Shown: positions 1 to 7,313, numbered from the stretch's first letter. The stretch is 14,590 nucleotides of DNA from Chthonomonas sp. UBA2387 (GCA_002343445.1 DDSP01000012.1:51207-65796), one strand, 5' to 3'. Notes: generated by a model not told the origin, from the sequence alone. Translations and numbers: made by a program.

Positions 1-24
1 GGGTCCCTCCAGCGGAGATGGGGC

Positions 25-1182
25 TTACGTGCGCGGCTGCCAGCTCTTCCAATAGTCCGGGTCTTCGAGTGCAAGCGCCTCGCGCGTCAGCTTGAGCGGG
101 TGCCATGTGTCGAGCATCACGGCCAGTTCCTCGGTCTTCGTGTGGCCGAGCGACGCCTCGACCGCTCCGGGCTGGGGCCCGTGCGGGATGCCGAGCGGGT
201 GGAGCGTGATCGAGCCCTCGACGATGCCGCGCCGCGAGCCGAACTTGCTGTTGCAGTAGTACAGCACCTCGTCGGAGTCCACGTTCGAGTGGTTGTACGG
301 GACCGGGATCGCTTCGGGGTGGAAGTCGAGGATCCGCGGGCAGAACGAGCAGATCACGAAGCCGGGCGCAGCGAACGTTTGGTGGATCGGCGGCGGCATG
401 TGCAATTGGCCCGTGATCGGCTGGAAGTCGTGGATGCTGAACGCATAGGGGAACACATAGCCGTCCCAGCCCACGATGTCGAACGGGTGGTAGGCGAACG
501 TGTACATGGTGTGTCGTCCCCGCGCCTTGATGAGCACCTCGAACGTGCCCTTCTCGTCCATCGTCACGAGTTCGCTGGGCCCCCTGAAGTCGCGTTCCGA
601 GTAGGGTGCGTGCTCCAAGAGTTGGCCATATTCGTTGCGGTAGCGCTTGGGCGTCTCGATGGGGCCGTGGCTCTCGATGGCGATCATGCGGACAGGCAAC
701 GCGTCGAACCGGAGCCGGTAGATGATGCCCCGCGGGATGACCAGATAGTCGCCCGGCTGGAACGGCACCGAGCCGCACATGCTCTCCAACACCCCGCTGC
801 CGTCGTGGACGAAGAGGCATTCGTCCCCCTCGGCGTTCTTGTAGAGGTAGTCCATCTGCTCGGCAATGAGCGCTTGCGACCAGACGACGTCTTGGTTGCC
901 CATGAGCGGCACACGACCGGTAATTGCATCGCCATGGGGCTCCATGCGCGGTGTGAGCAGGTGACGATGGCGGAGCGGCTCGTCTTCAAGATACTGGGCG
1001 GTCGCTGGGCCCCGATCCTCCCATCCAGCCACATCGGTGGGCAGGTTGAGATGGTACATCGTGGTCATCGGACCACTGAACCCGCGCGTGCTGAACAACT
1101 GCTCGGCGTAAAGCGAGCCGTCTGGCTTGCGGAACTGGATGTGCTTTTTGCGGGGGAGGTGGCCGAGTCTCAGGTATCTCAT
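25..1182 (-). CDS. hmgA: Homogentisate 1,2-dioxygenase, short bacterial form
   Basis: Fe(II) ring-cleaving dioxygenase that opens homogentisate to maleylacetoacetate in tyrosine and phenylalanine breakdown; expected in the cytosol. The 385-residue cupin-type protein has an N-terminal half with YHLNLPT near residue 45 and FVHDGSGVLESMCG near 124-137. The C-terminal metal site is intact: PYNHSNVDSDE (about 295-305) and GIPHGPQPGA (331-340) supply H298, E305 and H334 as likely iron ligands by analogy with the human enzyme. The length fits the roughly 380-390-residue form rather than the 430-450-residue eukaryotic/proteobacterial form. The ATG at 1182-1180 has GGAG five bases upstream and a TACAAT box further up. 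The TAA stop lies at 25-27, so the gene is complete. No other gene of the pathway (maleylacetoacetate isomerase, fumarylacetoacetase) is in the window. The family call is firm. Confidence 0.95.
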   Translation of the reverse strand: MRYLRLGHLPRKKHIQFRKPDGSLYAEQLFSTRGFSGPMTTMYHLNLPTDVAGWEDRGPATAQYLEDEPLRHRHLLTPRMEPHGDAITGRVPLMGNQDVVWSQALIAEQMDYLYKNAEGDECLFVHDGSGVLESMCGSVPFQPGDYLVIPRGIIYRLRFDALPVRMIAIESHGPIETPKRYRNEYGQLLEHAPYSERDFRGPSELVTMDEKGTFEVLIKARGRHTMYTFAYHPFDIVGWDGYVFPYAFSIHDFQPITGQLHMPPPIHQTFAAPGFVICSFCPRILDFHPEAIPVPYNHSNVDSDEVLYYCNSKFGSRRGIVEGSITLHPLGIPHGPQPGAVEASLGHTKTEELAVMLDTWHPLKLTREALALEDPDYWKSWQPRT

Positions 1183-1187
1183 GGGGA

Positions 1188-1211
1188 CTCCGTCGTCTGC
1201 CCTAGATTGTA
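1188..1211 (-). promoter_or_regulatory. hmgA -10 box and ribosome binding site
   Basis: On the minus strand TACAAT (1206-1211) is a five-of-six match to the -10 consensus. GGAG (1188-1191) lies five bases before the hmgA ATG. A start near 1199 would give a leader of about 16 bases. No convincing -35 was found 16-18 bases upstream, so the promoter is an inference from the -10 box alone. Confidence 0.4.
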
Positions 1212-1388
1212 CTTGCCGGAGCGTCCTTCACGAGTTCCGGCCCAGCGAAGAACCCGTTTGACCGAAGGCCTCGGGACCGGGAAACTCGTGGCACCCGAAG
1301 GGTTGGAAATGTGCTGTTGAAGACAGCCCCTGGCGGCCCTTCGGCCCACAAGCGCAACTTTCCCCCGGTCGAAACCGATCTACAGGCT

Positions 1389-1529
1389 ATGCACACGCTG
1401 AAACTGCTGAAGACGCTCCGCTGGCCGATCGTCGGCAAAGCCGCGCTGATCGCCGTCGCCATCCCCGTCGCCGTGGCCTTGGTCAAGCCGATCGCCAAGA
1501 AGGTCCGCGAGCAGACGAAGAAGGACTGA
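1389..1529 (+). CDS. Small single-pass membrane protein (46 residues)
   Basis: Unrecognised small protein. From the ATG at 1389 it has a basic N-terminus (MHTLKLLKTLRW), one hydrophobic helix (about residues 13-34, with AALIAVAIPVAVALV at the core) and a strongly basic tail (KKVREQTKKD). Nearly every codon in this stretch ends in G or C, as in the neighbouring real genes. The possible upstream extension from 1311 lacks that bias, so the inner ATG is preferred. No clear ribosome binding site is visible. It lies between hmgA (divergent) and the secreted-protein gene at 1655 (same strand, 125 bp downstream). Positive charge at both ends leaves orientation undecided. It could be a short membrane-anchored or membrane-bending peptide; no function is assigned. 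Confidence 0.6.
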   Translation: MHTLKLLKTLRWPIVGKAALIAVAIPVAVALVKPIAKKVREQTKKD

Positions 1530-1593
1530 TTCCTCGCACCGGGCGGCCAAGTCGGTGCGCGGCGTCCGGTACAGGTGCGATCTTGACGTTTTT

Positions 1594-1610
1594 GCCAAGA
1601 TAATCTTGGC
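1594..1610. promoter_or_regulatory. Perfect 17-bp palindrome, candidate operator
   Basis: GCCAAGAT-A-ATCTTGGC is a perfect inverted repeat with 8-bp arms and a single central base. It lies about 45 bp upstream of the secreted-protein gene and 65 bp past the small membrane gene. It contains GATAAT (1599-1604), a near-consensus -10 hexamer. No T-run follows it and a one-base loop cannot form a stem-loop terminator, so a dimeric repressor or activator site is more likely than a terminator. Confidence 0.45.
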
Positions 1611-1619
1611 CAGATGAAC

Positions 1620-1646
1620 TTGACATGAACACGCCGGCTGTGTAAG
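1620..1646 (+). promoter_or_regulatory. Possible promoter of a leaderless transcript
   Basis: A consensus -35 hexamer TTGACA (1620-1625) is followed after 15 bases by TGTAAG (1641-1646), a weak -10. Transcription would begin close to 1653-1655, on the GTG start codon of the next gene, which has no ribosome binding site. The short spacer and poor -10 keep this tentative. The GATAAT inside the palindrome at 1594-1610 is an alternative. Confidence 0.3.
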
Positions 1647-1654
1647 CATGGCGC

Positions 1655-2470
1655 GTGCTCACATCCACTGCTCTCGTCTCCCTACTTTTACTCTCAGCGT
1701 CCGACCGACCGCTGAGCGCCTACGACCAGATCACTGAGGCCTTCGGCAAGGTCGTCACGACCTCCCAAGCCCTCTCCAAGGAACTCCCGGTCCTCGCTTT
1801 TCACGAGGGCGCGTGCCTGCTCGGCGGTTCGATCCGCGAAGGGGGCAAGTTCACCTACACGATCAGCGTCAAGGAGGGTGCCGAGTACGTCGCAGTCTGG
1901 GGGGCTTACGGCAACGATACCGAGGTCAAGATCGACGTTCAGGACCAGGCGGGCAAGAGCGCCGTCAGCGGAACGGAGGAGAACATGACCGTCTTCGACG
2001 CCAAGGCTTCCACGCGCTATACCGTTTCGGTGACCAACAAGGGTGCGACGACGTTTGTCGGCGTGGCCCTGATGCGCGACGGCGGGGGAATCAAGCACCC
2101 CATCACTTCGGTGACCAAGGCCGTCGGACGGATGTCGAAGCTGATTGACGAGGGCTTCGGGGAAGGCTTCACCATCGGGCCGAACAACGCGATGCTCGTG
2201 GGAACGGTGCTTCCGCCGGCCGGAACTTACCCACGCACGGGCTTCAAGTCCACGAACTGGCTGGCGCTGGCCACGACCGACGGTGTCGCGGGCGACGTCG
2301 CGCTCCATGGCATCGACAAGGACAAGAACGTCGTCGAGGAAGACACGAGCAAGACCGCCGACCTCGCCTGCCACTTCGTCCAATCGCTTGAGGGCGGAAA
2401 CGTTCAGGTCACCAATCTCAAGAGCAAGAAAGTGCTGGTCCTGACCGCCTATATGCCGGCCAAGAGCTAA
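1655..2470 (+). CDS. Secreted protein with two tandem PPC-like beta domains
   Basis: Not assigned to a named family. Residues 1-22 form a hydrophobic signal-like segment (core ALVSLLLLSA, possible cleavage after PLSA) with an unusually uncharged N-region. The mature protein is an internal duplication: a short helix (about 25-42) plus beta domain (53-140), then a second helix (151-166) plus beta domain (179-267). The repeats share a glycine-rich opening strand, an IDxxDxxG-type turn (compare IDVQDQAG and IDKDKN), a VTN strand near the end and a closing strand ending in ALM or AYM. This resembles the bacterial pre-peptidase C-terminal (PPC) beta sandwich, but no peptidase is attached. GTG at 1655 is the only in-frame start after the TAA at 1643. 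Probably envelope-associated or extracellular; the role is unknown. Confidence 0.75.
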   Translation: MLTSTALVSLLLLSASDRPLSAYDQITEAFGKVVTTSQALSKELPVLAFHEGACLLGGSIREGGKFTYTISVKEGAEYVAVWGAYGNDTEVKIDVQDQAGKSAVSGTEENMTVFDAKASTRYTVSVTNKGATTFVGVALMRDGGGIKHPITSVTKAVGRMSKLIDEGFGEGFTIGPNNAMLVGTVLPPAGTYPRTGFKSTNWLALATTDGVAGDVALHGIDKDKNVVEEDTSKTADLACHFVQSLEGGNVQVTNLKSKKVLVLTAYMPAKS

Positions 2471-2548
2471 ATCGGGCGTTACCTACCGACGCGGCGCCAC
2501 GGGTGGTGAGACCGAGTGGCGACCGCGCCGGTTAGGGGTAGGGCAAGG

Positions 2549-3709
2549 TCAAGCGCCGCTGTTGCGTTGGCGGCGCAGAAAAGACGGGATGTCGAGGTCG
2601 AGTTCGCTGAGTTCGATGGGACCGGCGTCCGTTCGGCGGGCAGGCTGACCGACCGCCACGGGTTGCCGCTCCGGCGCCGCGCCCAACTCGGGACGAGGGG
2701 CGGGCTTGGGTTCGGGCTTGGCGAACACTTCGGGGCTGGCTTCGACGCGGCGGTAGCTGGGGTCCATGCCAGCAGCCAACAGCGTGATCCGCACTTCGCC
2801 ATCGGGCAGTTCGCGCAACACGTGGCCCAAGATGATCTCGGCCTCGTCGGCATCGGTGAACTGGAGGATGTACTCCATCGCCTCGTGAGCCTCGCCGATC
2901 GTGAAGTCCGAGCCGGCCGAGATGTTCACGAGCATCCGCTTCGCACCATCGATGCGCGTTTCGAGCAGCGGGCTCTTGACCGCATGCTCCGCTGCCAACC
3001 GTGCGCGGCGAGGGCCGGAACCCCGACCCAGACCCATCATGGCCACTCCGGCATCGCTCATCACCGAGCGAACGTCCGCAAAGTCCACGTTGATGATGCC
3101 GGGCAGCATGATGATGTCGCTCAGACCCTGAACGCCTTGGCGCAGCACATCGTCGGCCAACGCGAAGGCGTCCTGCATGGTCGTGCTCCGCTCGACGATC
3201 TTGAGCAGCCGGTCGTTGGGAACCGTGATCAACGTGTCCACTCGCTGCTTGAGCGCTTCCGCGCCCTGCTCGCCCAGTCGCTTGCGCCGGGGACCTTCGA
3301 ATGTGAACGGCTTGGTGACCACGCCGACCGTGAGCGCCCCGGACCGCTTCGCGAGTTCGGCCACGACCGGGGCCGCACCGGTGCCGGTGCCGCCGCCCAT
3401 GCCCGCCGTGACGAACACCATGTCGGCTTGGGAGACCAGTTCTTCGATGGCTTTGGCGGTTTCGCGAGCGGCCGTTTCGCCGACCGACGGGTCGCCGCCA
3501 GCGCCGAGTCCACGCGTCGAGGATGCGCCGAGGTGGAGTTTGGTCTCCGCTTTGGACAGGCTCAGCGCCTGCGCATCGGTGTTCATGGCGGCGAAGCCGA
3601 CGCCCTGAACGCCCTCCTCGATCATCCGATTGACGGCATTGGTTCCGGCGCCGCCTACGCCGACGACCAAGATCTTGGCCGGATTGTCGAACAAGTTCGC
3701 TGAAAGCAT
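2549..3709 (-). CDS. ftsZ: Cell division GTPase FtsZ
   Basis: Tubulin-like GTPase that polymerises into the Z ring at mid-cell. From the ATG at 3709 the protein is 386 residues, typical for the family. Visible motifs are VVGVGGAGTNAVNRM (15-29), NTDAQAL (43-49), the tubulin signature GGGTGTG (105-111), VPNDRLL (163-169) and the T7 loop NVDFADV (207-213), which supplies the catalytic aspartates. A proline-rich variable linker (about 330-365) precedes the conserved C-terminal peptide LDIPSFLRRQR (372-382), which in other bacteria binds FtsA, ZipA and similar partners. An upstream in-frame ATG at 3805 would add 32 residues, but these look non-coding and would overlap the divergent promoter region. 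The inner start has AGGG nine bases upstream. No ftsA, ftsQ or mur genes flank it, so ftsZ is outside a division-cell-wall cluster in this window. Confidence 0.97.
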   Translation of the reverse strand: MLSANLFDNPAKILVVGVGGAGTNAVNRMIEEGVQGVGFAAMNTDAQALSLSKAETKLHLGASSTRGLGAGGDPSVGETAARETAKAIEELVSQADMVFVTAGMGGGTGTGAAPVVAELAKRSGALTVGVVTKPFTFEGPRRKRLGEQGAEALKQRVDTLITVPNDRLLKIVERSTTMQDAFALADDVLRQGVQGLSDIIMLPGIINVDFADVRSVMSDAGVAMMGLGRGSGPRRARLAAEHAVKSPLLETRIDGAKRMLVNISAGSDFTIGEAHEAMEYILQFTDADEAEIILGHVLRELPDGEVRITLLAAGMDPSYRRVEASPEVFAKPEPKPAPRPELGAAPERQPVAVGQPARRTDAGPIELSELDLDIPSFLRRQRNSGA

Positions 3710-3783
3710 GATGAGATACCCTAACCAGAGTCCGCTCGGGCCGCAGCGCGAGACACGGACTTCATTGGGAAGGACGTGTCCCC

Positions 3784-3798
3784 GGTGCGTTTCGCACC
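3784..3798. repeat. Short perfect inverted repeat in the ftsZ/M42 divergent region
   Basis: GGTGCG-TTT-CGCACC forms a perfect 6-bp stem with a three-base loop, 26 bp upstream of the M42 peptidase ATG and 75 bp upstream of the ftsZ ATG. It could be an operator, or a hairpin in a leader if transcription starts further upstream. No T-run follows, so it is not a terminator for rightward transcription. Confidence 0.3.
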
Positions 3799-3823
3799 GC
3801 GTCAAGTGTCAGAATTCGAAGCC

Positions 3824-4879
3824 ATGGGCCTCAACCTTCCTCTTCTCAAGCGTCTCACCGAAAGCCACGGCGTTCCCGGCTGTGAAGACGACATCCGCCA
3901 GATCGTCAAGGACGAGCTTGGCGGGATGTGCGACGTCTCGGTGGACCGCATGGGCTCGGTCATCTGCCTCAAGTCCGGCTCGGGCGCGGCCCCCCGCAAA
4001 AAACTCATGATCGCCGCCCATATGGACGAGATCGGCTTCGTCGTCAAGTACATCGACGACAAAGGCTTCATCCGCCTCAACCCTCTCGGCGGCTGGGACC
4101 CACGCCAGATGTTCAGCCAACGCGTGCAAGTCCGCACCAAGGACGGCTACATCCCGGGCACGCTCAACTACGGCACCAAGCCCAAACACCTCCTCAGCGA
4201 TGCCGAGATGAATCAGGGTCCGAAGATCGACAACTTCTTCGTGGACCTCGGAATGCCCGCCGACCAGGTTCGCGAACGCGTGGCGATCGGCGACCCCGTC
4301 ACCATGGACCGACCGCTCCAGGAAATCGGCGACTGCCTCACCAACAAGGCGATGGACGACCGCGTGGCCGTGTACGTGATGATCGAGGCCGTGCGAGCGG
4401 CCAAAGCGCACGACGTGGACGTGTATGCCGTGGCCACGGTGCAAGAGGAAATCGGCCTTCGCGGCGCTTCGGCGGCGGGTTGGGCGATCGAACCCGATAT
4501 CGTCGTCGCCATCGACATCACGCTGGCGAACGACATTCCGGGCGTGCCCGCCGAGGACGCGGTGACCCGCTTGGGCGAGGGGACGGCCATCAAGATCATG
4601 GACTCCTCGCTGATCTGCCACCCCAAGGTCGTCGCTCACTTCAAGGCCATCGCCGAGAAACACGGGATCAAACACCAGATGGAGATTCTGCCGCGCGGCG
4701 GTACGGATGCGGGGGGCGTTCAGCGGTTGCACGGCGGTCTGCCCGCGATCACGCTCTCGATCCCGACGCGCTACGTCCACACGGTGAACGAAACGGTCCA
4801 CAAGGACGACCTGCAGGCGTCGGTCGACCTGATGGCTCGTTACATCGAAGAGGCGCACCAGGGCTCGTACGACTACTAA
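3824..4879 (+). CDS. M42 family metallopeptidase (glutamyl/leucyl aminopeptidase type)
   Basis: Cytosolic dinuclear-metal aminopeptidase of the TET/FrvX/YsdC group, which usually forms large self-compartmentalised dodecamers that trim peptides to amino acids. With the ATG at 3824 the product is 351 residues, the normal length. The whole metal/catalytic set is present: AAHMDEIG (64-71; H66 ligand, D68 catalytic support), MDDR (177-180; bridging D178), QEEIGLRG (207-214; general base E208, ligand E209), AID (229-231; D231) and YVHT (317-320; H319). GGTD (292-295) is also conserved. A longer frame from 3776 adds 16 residues with no family resemblance. No good ribosome binding site precedes either start. 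The gene converges with recO, with 14 bp between the stops. Substrate specificity cannot be read from the sequence. Confidence 0.93.
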   Translation: MGLNLPLLKRLTESHGVPGCEDDIRQIVKDELGGMCDVSVDRMGSVICLKSGSGAAPRKKLMIAAHMDEIGFVVKYIDDKGFIRLNPLGGWDPRQMFSQRVQVRTKDGYIPGTLNYGTKPKHLLSDAEMNQGPKIDNFFVDLGMPADQVRERVAIGDPVTMDRPLQEIGDCLTNKAMDDRVAVYVMIEAVRAAKAHDVDVYAVATVQEEIGLRGASAAGWAIEPDIVVAIDITLANDIPGVPAEDAVTRLGEGTAIKIMDSSLICHPKVVAHFKAIAEKHGIKHQMEILPRGGTDAGGVQRLHGGLPAITLSIPTRYVHTVNETVHKDDLQASVDLMARYIEEAHQGSYDY

Positions 4880-4893
4880 TGGGGCCCGCGCCG

Positions 4894-5637
4894 TCACGCG
4901 TCGGCGGGTCCGCTCAGGCTCCGAACCGCCGACTCGTGCGCGGGCAGGCGTTGGTCCGTCACGTGTAGCCAGACCCTGTGCAGCACCCGTAGGCATTCGC
5001 CAGCGAACTTGAGCCGAGGCGGCGGATCGTCGAGACCCGCCGTCCGGTCGAGACCGATCAAGGCCTCGCGCGTGGTTTGAAAGCGGTCGGAGCAGCCGGG
5101 CGCCGCCGAAGCCGCCACATAGCCCCCTGCAGCGGGCGACACCCAAACAGGCGAGACCGATAGCGGCGCGCCAGTCAGGGCGCACGAGCCAAACACGGGT
5201 GCGAAGCCCGAGAGGTCGAGCAGTTGCAGTTCGCTCCACACCAACGCGGCGGCCACATCCGGACCCGTCGCCAACGCCTCCAGCGAGCGGCGCAACAGCG
5301 TGTAGGGCTCGGCATCGGCCTGCTCGGGAGGGGTCACCGACGCAGTCAATTCGGCGAGAGCGAGCGCCGCTTGCAATCGGTCGTAGTCTTCCCGCAGGGC
5401 CCGGAACCCCGCTTCAAGGCGCACCTCGGTGACAAACGTCCTTGCCTTGCCGCGCGCGAGTTGGGCGTAGAGGCAAGCCAGCGGTTCAGACGCCGCCGCC
5501 AGCCGCGAACCGTGCTTGCGCGCGCCTTTTGCCGTGGCCTCGATCTTGCCCAGTTCGGGCGTCAGCAACACCAGCGATCGGTCGCTCTCGCCGACATCGC
5601 GGCGACGCAGGACGATGGCGTGGACGCCCGAATCCAA
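4894..5637 (-). CDS. recO: DNA repair protein RecO, zinc site degenerate
   Basis: RecF-pathway mediator that helps load RecA onto SSB-coated single-stranded DNA. The 247-residue product has the N-terminal OB-fold pattern (AIVLRRRDVGESDRSLVLLT, 7-26; GKIEATAKGARK, 30-41), a helical middle (about 80-145) and the C-terminal region GFAPVFGSCALTGAP followed by GGYVAASAAPGC. Canonical RecO proteins carry two CxxC pairs here; only C152 remains in register, with T155, A175 and A178 at the other three positions. The start is TTG at 5637, ten bases after the stop of the upstream membrane gene, with no strong ribosome binding site, so translation is probably coupled. As last gene of the membrane-protein operon its expression should follow that of the DUF6754 block. 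Family call good; zinc loss is seen directly. Confidence 0.88.
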   Translation of the reverse strand: MDSGVHAIVLRRRDVGESDRSLVLLTPELGKIEATAKGARKHGSRLAAASEPLACLYAQLARGKARTFVTEVRLEAGFRALREDYDRLQAALALAELTASVTPPEQADAEPYTLLRRSLEALATGPDVAAALVWSELQLLDLSGFAPVFGSCALTGAPLSVSPVWVSPAAGGYVAASAAPGCSDRFQTTREALIGLDRTAGLDDPPPRLKFAGECLRVLHRVWLHVTDQRLPAHESAVRSLSGPADA

Positions 5638-5647
5638 ACCGTTGCGG

Positions 5648-6379
5648 TTAGCGGCCCCCGATCAGCGGAATCAGGCCTTGCTGGAAGAACTCGATGAACA
5701 CGAAGTACATCCGGTCGATCATCAGCGTGAAGCGCGTCATGACGGTCGAACCGAAGATCGCGCCGAAGCCGATCATGAGCAACCAGCGGCCCCAAGTCGT
5801 CATTCCGTTGAACAGCTTGGACTTCGTCTCGAAACTGAACAGGAAGTAGCTCATCGCGCTCAACAGCGTGAGCAGGAAGATGAGGTTCCCGATGACCTGT
5901 GCCGGATAGACCGCTCCAGCCTCTGGCTGGAGGGGCGTGATGAACTCGCTCCAAGTGGTCGGGAACAGCGGCTTCATCGAGCTCTGCATCTGCGGCCCGT
6001 AGCGGGTGAACCAGACCTGCACCTGCTGGCCGGACCAGAGACCCAAGATGATGCCGATGGGGATGCGGCTGATCCAGTTGTGCTTCTTGCTGACGACGAA
6101 GTAGGCCATCACGCCGATGGGCAACAGCAGGGCCCAGGCCCAATAGCCGGGAACGGCCGGGTTGCCTTCGTCCGCGACGGAGCCGACCATGCGGTCCCAC
6201 CATGTGGACTTCAGGGTCTCGCCCCAGAGGGCGAACATGGCCCAACCGGCGGCAAGGCCCAAGAACATGTGCTCGAAGAAGCGATAGAACTTCGTCTCGC
6301 GGTAGAGCACGCTGTACAGGCCGACCGTGCAGGCGACGCCTACGAACAGTTTGATGATCGGATAGCTTTCGGACTGCAT
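5648..6379 (-). CDS. Polytopic membrane protein of the DUF6754 operon (about six helices)
   Basis: Unrecognised integral membrane protein, 243 residues. Hydrophobic segments lie at about 8-26, 36-53, 79-97, 102-118, 160-182 and 198-216, with an amphipathic C-terminal stretch (about 218-240) ending LIPLIGGR. Between helices 4 and 5 is a roughly 40-residue loop rich in Q, P and aromatic residues (QQVQVWFTRYGPQMQ). Basic patches (YRETKFYR near 26-33; VSKKHNW near 96-102) suggest cytosolic loops. It starts four bases after the stop of the preceding gene; AAGG and GGAAG purine stretches lie just upstream. Fourth gene of a five-gene operon and directly before recO. No enzyme motif is visible; a structural or channel-like subunit of the same complex is an inference from context. 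Confidence 0.85.
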   Translation of the reverse strand: MQSESYPIIKLFVGVACTVGLYSVLYRETKFYRFFEHMFLGLAAGWAMFALWGETLKSTWWDRMVGSVADEGNPAVPGYWAWALLLPIGVMAYFVVSKKHNWISRIPIGIILGLWSGQQVQVWFTRYGPQMQSSMKPLFPTTWSEFITPLQPEAGAVYPAQVIGNLIFLLTLLSAMSYFLFSFETKSKLFNGMTTWGRWLLMIGFGAIFGSTVMTRFTLMIDRMYFVFIEFFQQGLIPLIGGR

Positions 6380-6383
6380 CGCC

Positions 6384-7313
6384 TTACTTCTTCTTCCTTG
6401 CCGCCACCATGGCGACGTTGCCGACGACGACTGCGACGATCATGAGCACCAGACACGTGTGGAGCGCGAGGTAGTACGCCATGCCTCGCCCGTAGTTGGT
6501 TTCGCCCGCGAAACTCTTGACCTCGGGCTTGCCGGTCTCGACCAGGCCCTTCTCCATGAGGCTTTCCATCTCGGCGACGCCGTTGAGCCCGATGGCCACG
6601 CCCTTGACCTGACCCGATTGGTAGTAGTTGAGCGTCTCGGGACCCATGACGCCGGTCACCAGCGCGGCGAACGGCACTCGGCCACCCAGACGCTCGATGA
6701 GGATGTTCGACGTTTTGGAGCCCGTCACGTTGATATAGACCGGCACGTCCTCGACCTTGGACACCTTGGACAAGACAGGGGACTGGAACACGTCCAGCGG
6801 TGTGGCCGAGCCCGGAGGCGTCTCTTTCCGGCCGGCGACCGCCGTCTTGAAGTTGGCCGCGATGGCGTTGCTCGTACCCTCGGCGTTCGGGAAGTAACCG
6901 AGATTCACGTAGTCTTCCCAGACCTGATACTCGCGTTGGTTCTTGGCCTTGCGCTCCAGGTTGATGGCGCGGATCACGTTGCGCGCCACCAGGGGCGCCT
7001 GCGGGTCGGCGACGCTCAGCAACGCGAACTTGATGTTGCGCCGCATCAGGATGCGCAACAGCGCCTCCATTTGCCCAGCGCTCTCGCCGCGCGTGCTCTG
7101 CGTCCAGTCGGATTGAAGGATGACCGTGCTGCCTTCGGGCAGGGCCTCGTCATCCACGAGCAAGCGGTACAGGTCTTTCGTCGGCTGGCCGGGCTTGGTG
7201 GGCACGTTCACCTTGAAGAACAAGGAGACGGTCGCGATGACCATGAGCAGCGTGTAGAGCACGCGCCGGTCAATCGCCTGAAGTTTTTCCCAAATGGTCT
7301 TTTCGTTGGCCAT
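6384..7313 (-). CDS. Bitopic membrane protein with large extracytoplasmic alpha/beta domain
   Basis: Unrecognised conserved-looking protein, 309 residues from the ATG at 7313. A short basic cytosolic tail (1-17) leads to TM1 (about 19-35), then a roughly 240-residue domain, then TM2 (about 282-303) and a basic end AARKKK. The positive-inside rule places the large domain outside the cytoplasm. The domain opens with a Rossmann-like alternation: GSTVILQSDW (61-70) as a strand, a helix MEALLRILMRR (82-92), then a strand IKFALLSVAD (94-103). Later come TSNILIERLGGRVPFAALVTG (201-221) and LNYYQSGQVKGVAIGLNGVAEME (228-250). The start has GGGAGG (7322-7327) eight bases upstream and lies one base after the preceding stop, so the longer frame from 7394 is rejected. 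It may be the ligand-sensing or partner-binding subunit of the operon's putative complex. Confidence 0.85.
   Translation of the reverse strand: MANEKTIWEKLQAIDRRVLYTLLMVIATVSLFFKVNVPTKPGQPTKDLYRLLVDDEALPEGSTVILQSDWTQSTRGESAGQMEALLRILMRRNIKFALLSVADPQAPLVARNVIRAINLERKAKNQREYQVWEDYVNLGYFPNAEGTSNAIAANFKTAVAGRKETPPGSATPLDVFQSPVLSKVSKVEDVPVYINVTGSKTSNILIERLGGRVPFAALVTGVMGPETLNYYQSGQVKGVAIGLNGVAEMESLMEKGLVETGKPEVKSFAGETNYGRGMAYYLALHTCLVLMIVAVVVGNVAMVAARKKK

Noticed and set aside
100..1320. Long open frame on the plus strand opposite hmgA
   Set aside because: It is antisense to a clearly recognisable dioxygenase, is rich in Arg/His/Val/Asp as expected for a GC-rich shadow frame, and shows no domain.
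2495..2521. Inverted CGCCAC/GTGGCG arms between the convergent secreted-protein gene and ftsZ as a terminator
   Set aside because: The loop is 15 bases, the stem only 6 bp, and no T-run follows on either strand.
3809..5239. 476-codon open frame on the minus strand across the M42 peptidase and into recO
   Set aside because: Composition is typical of an antisense shadow; the M42 peptidase on the other strand has all catalytic residues.
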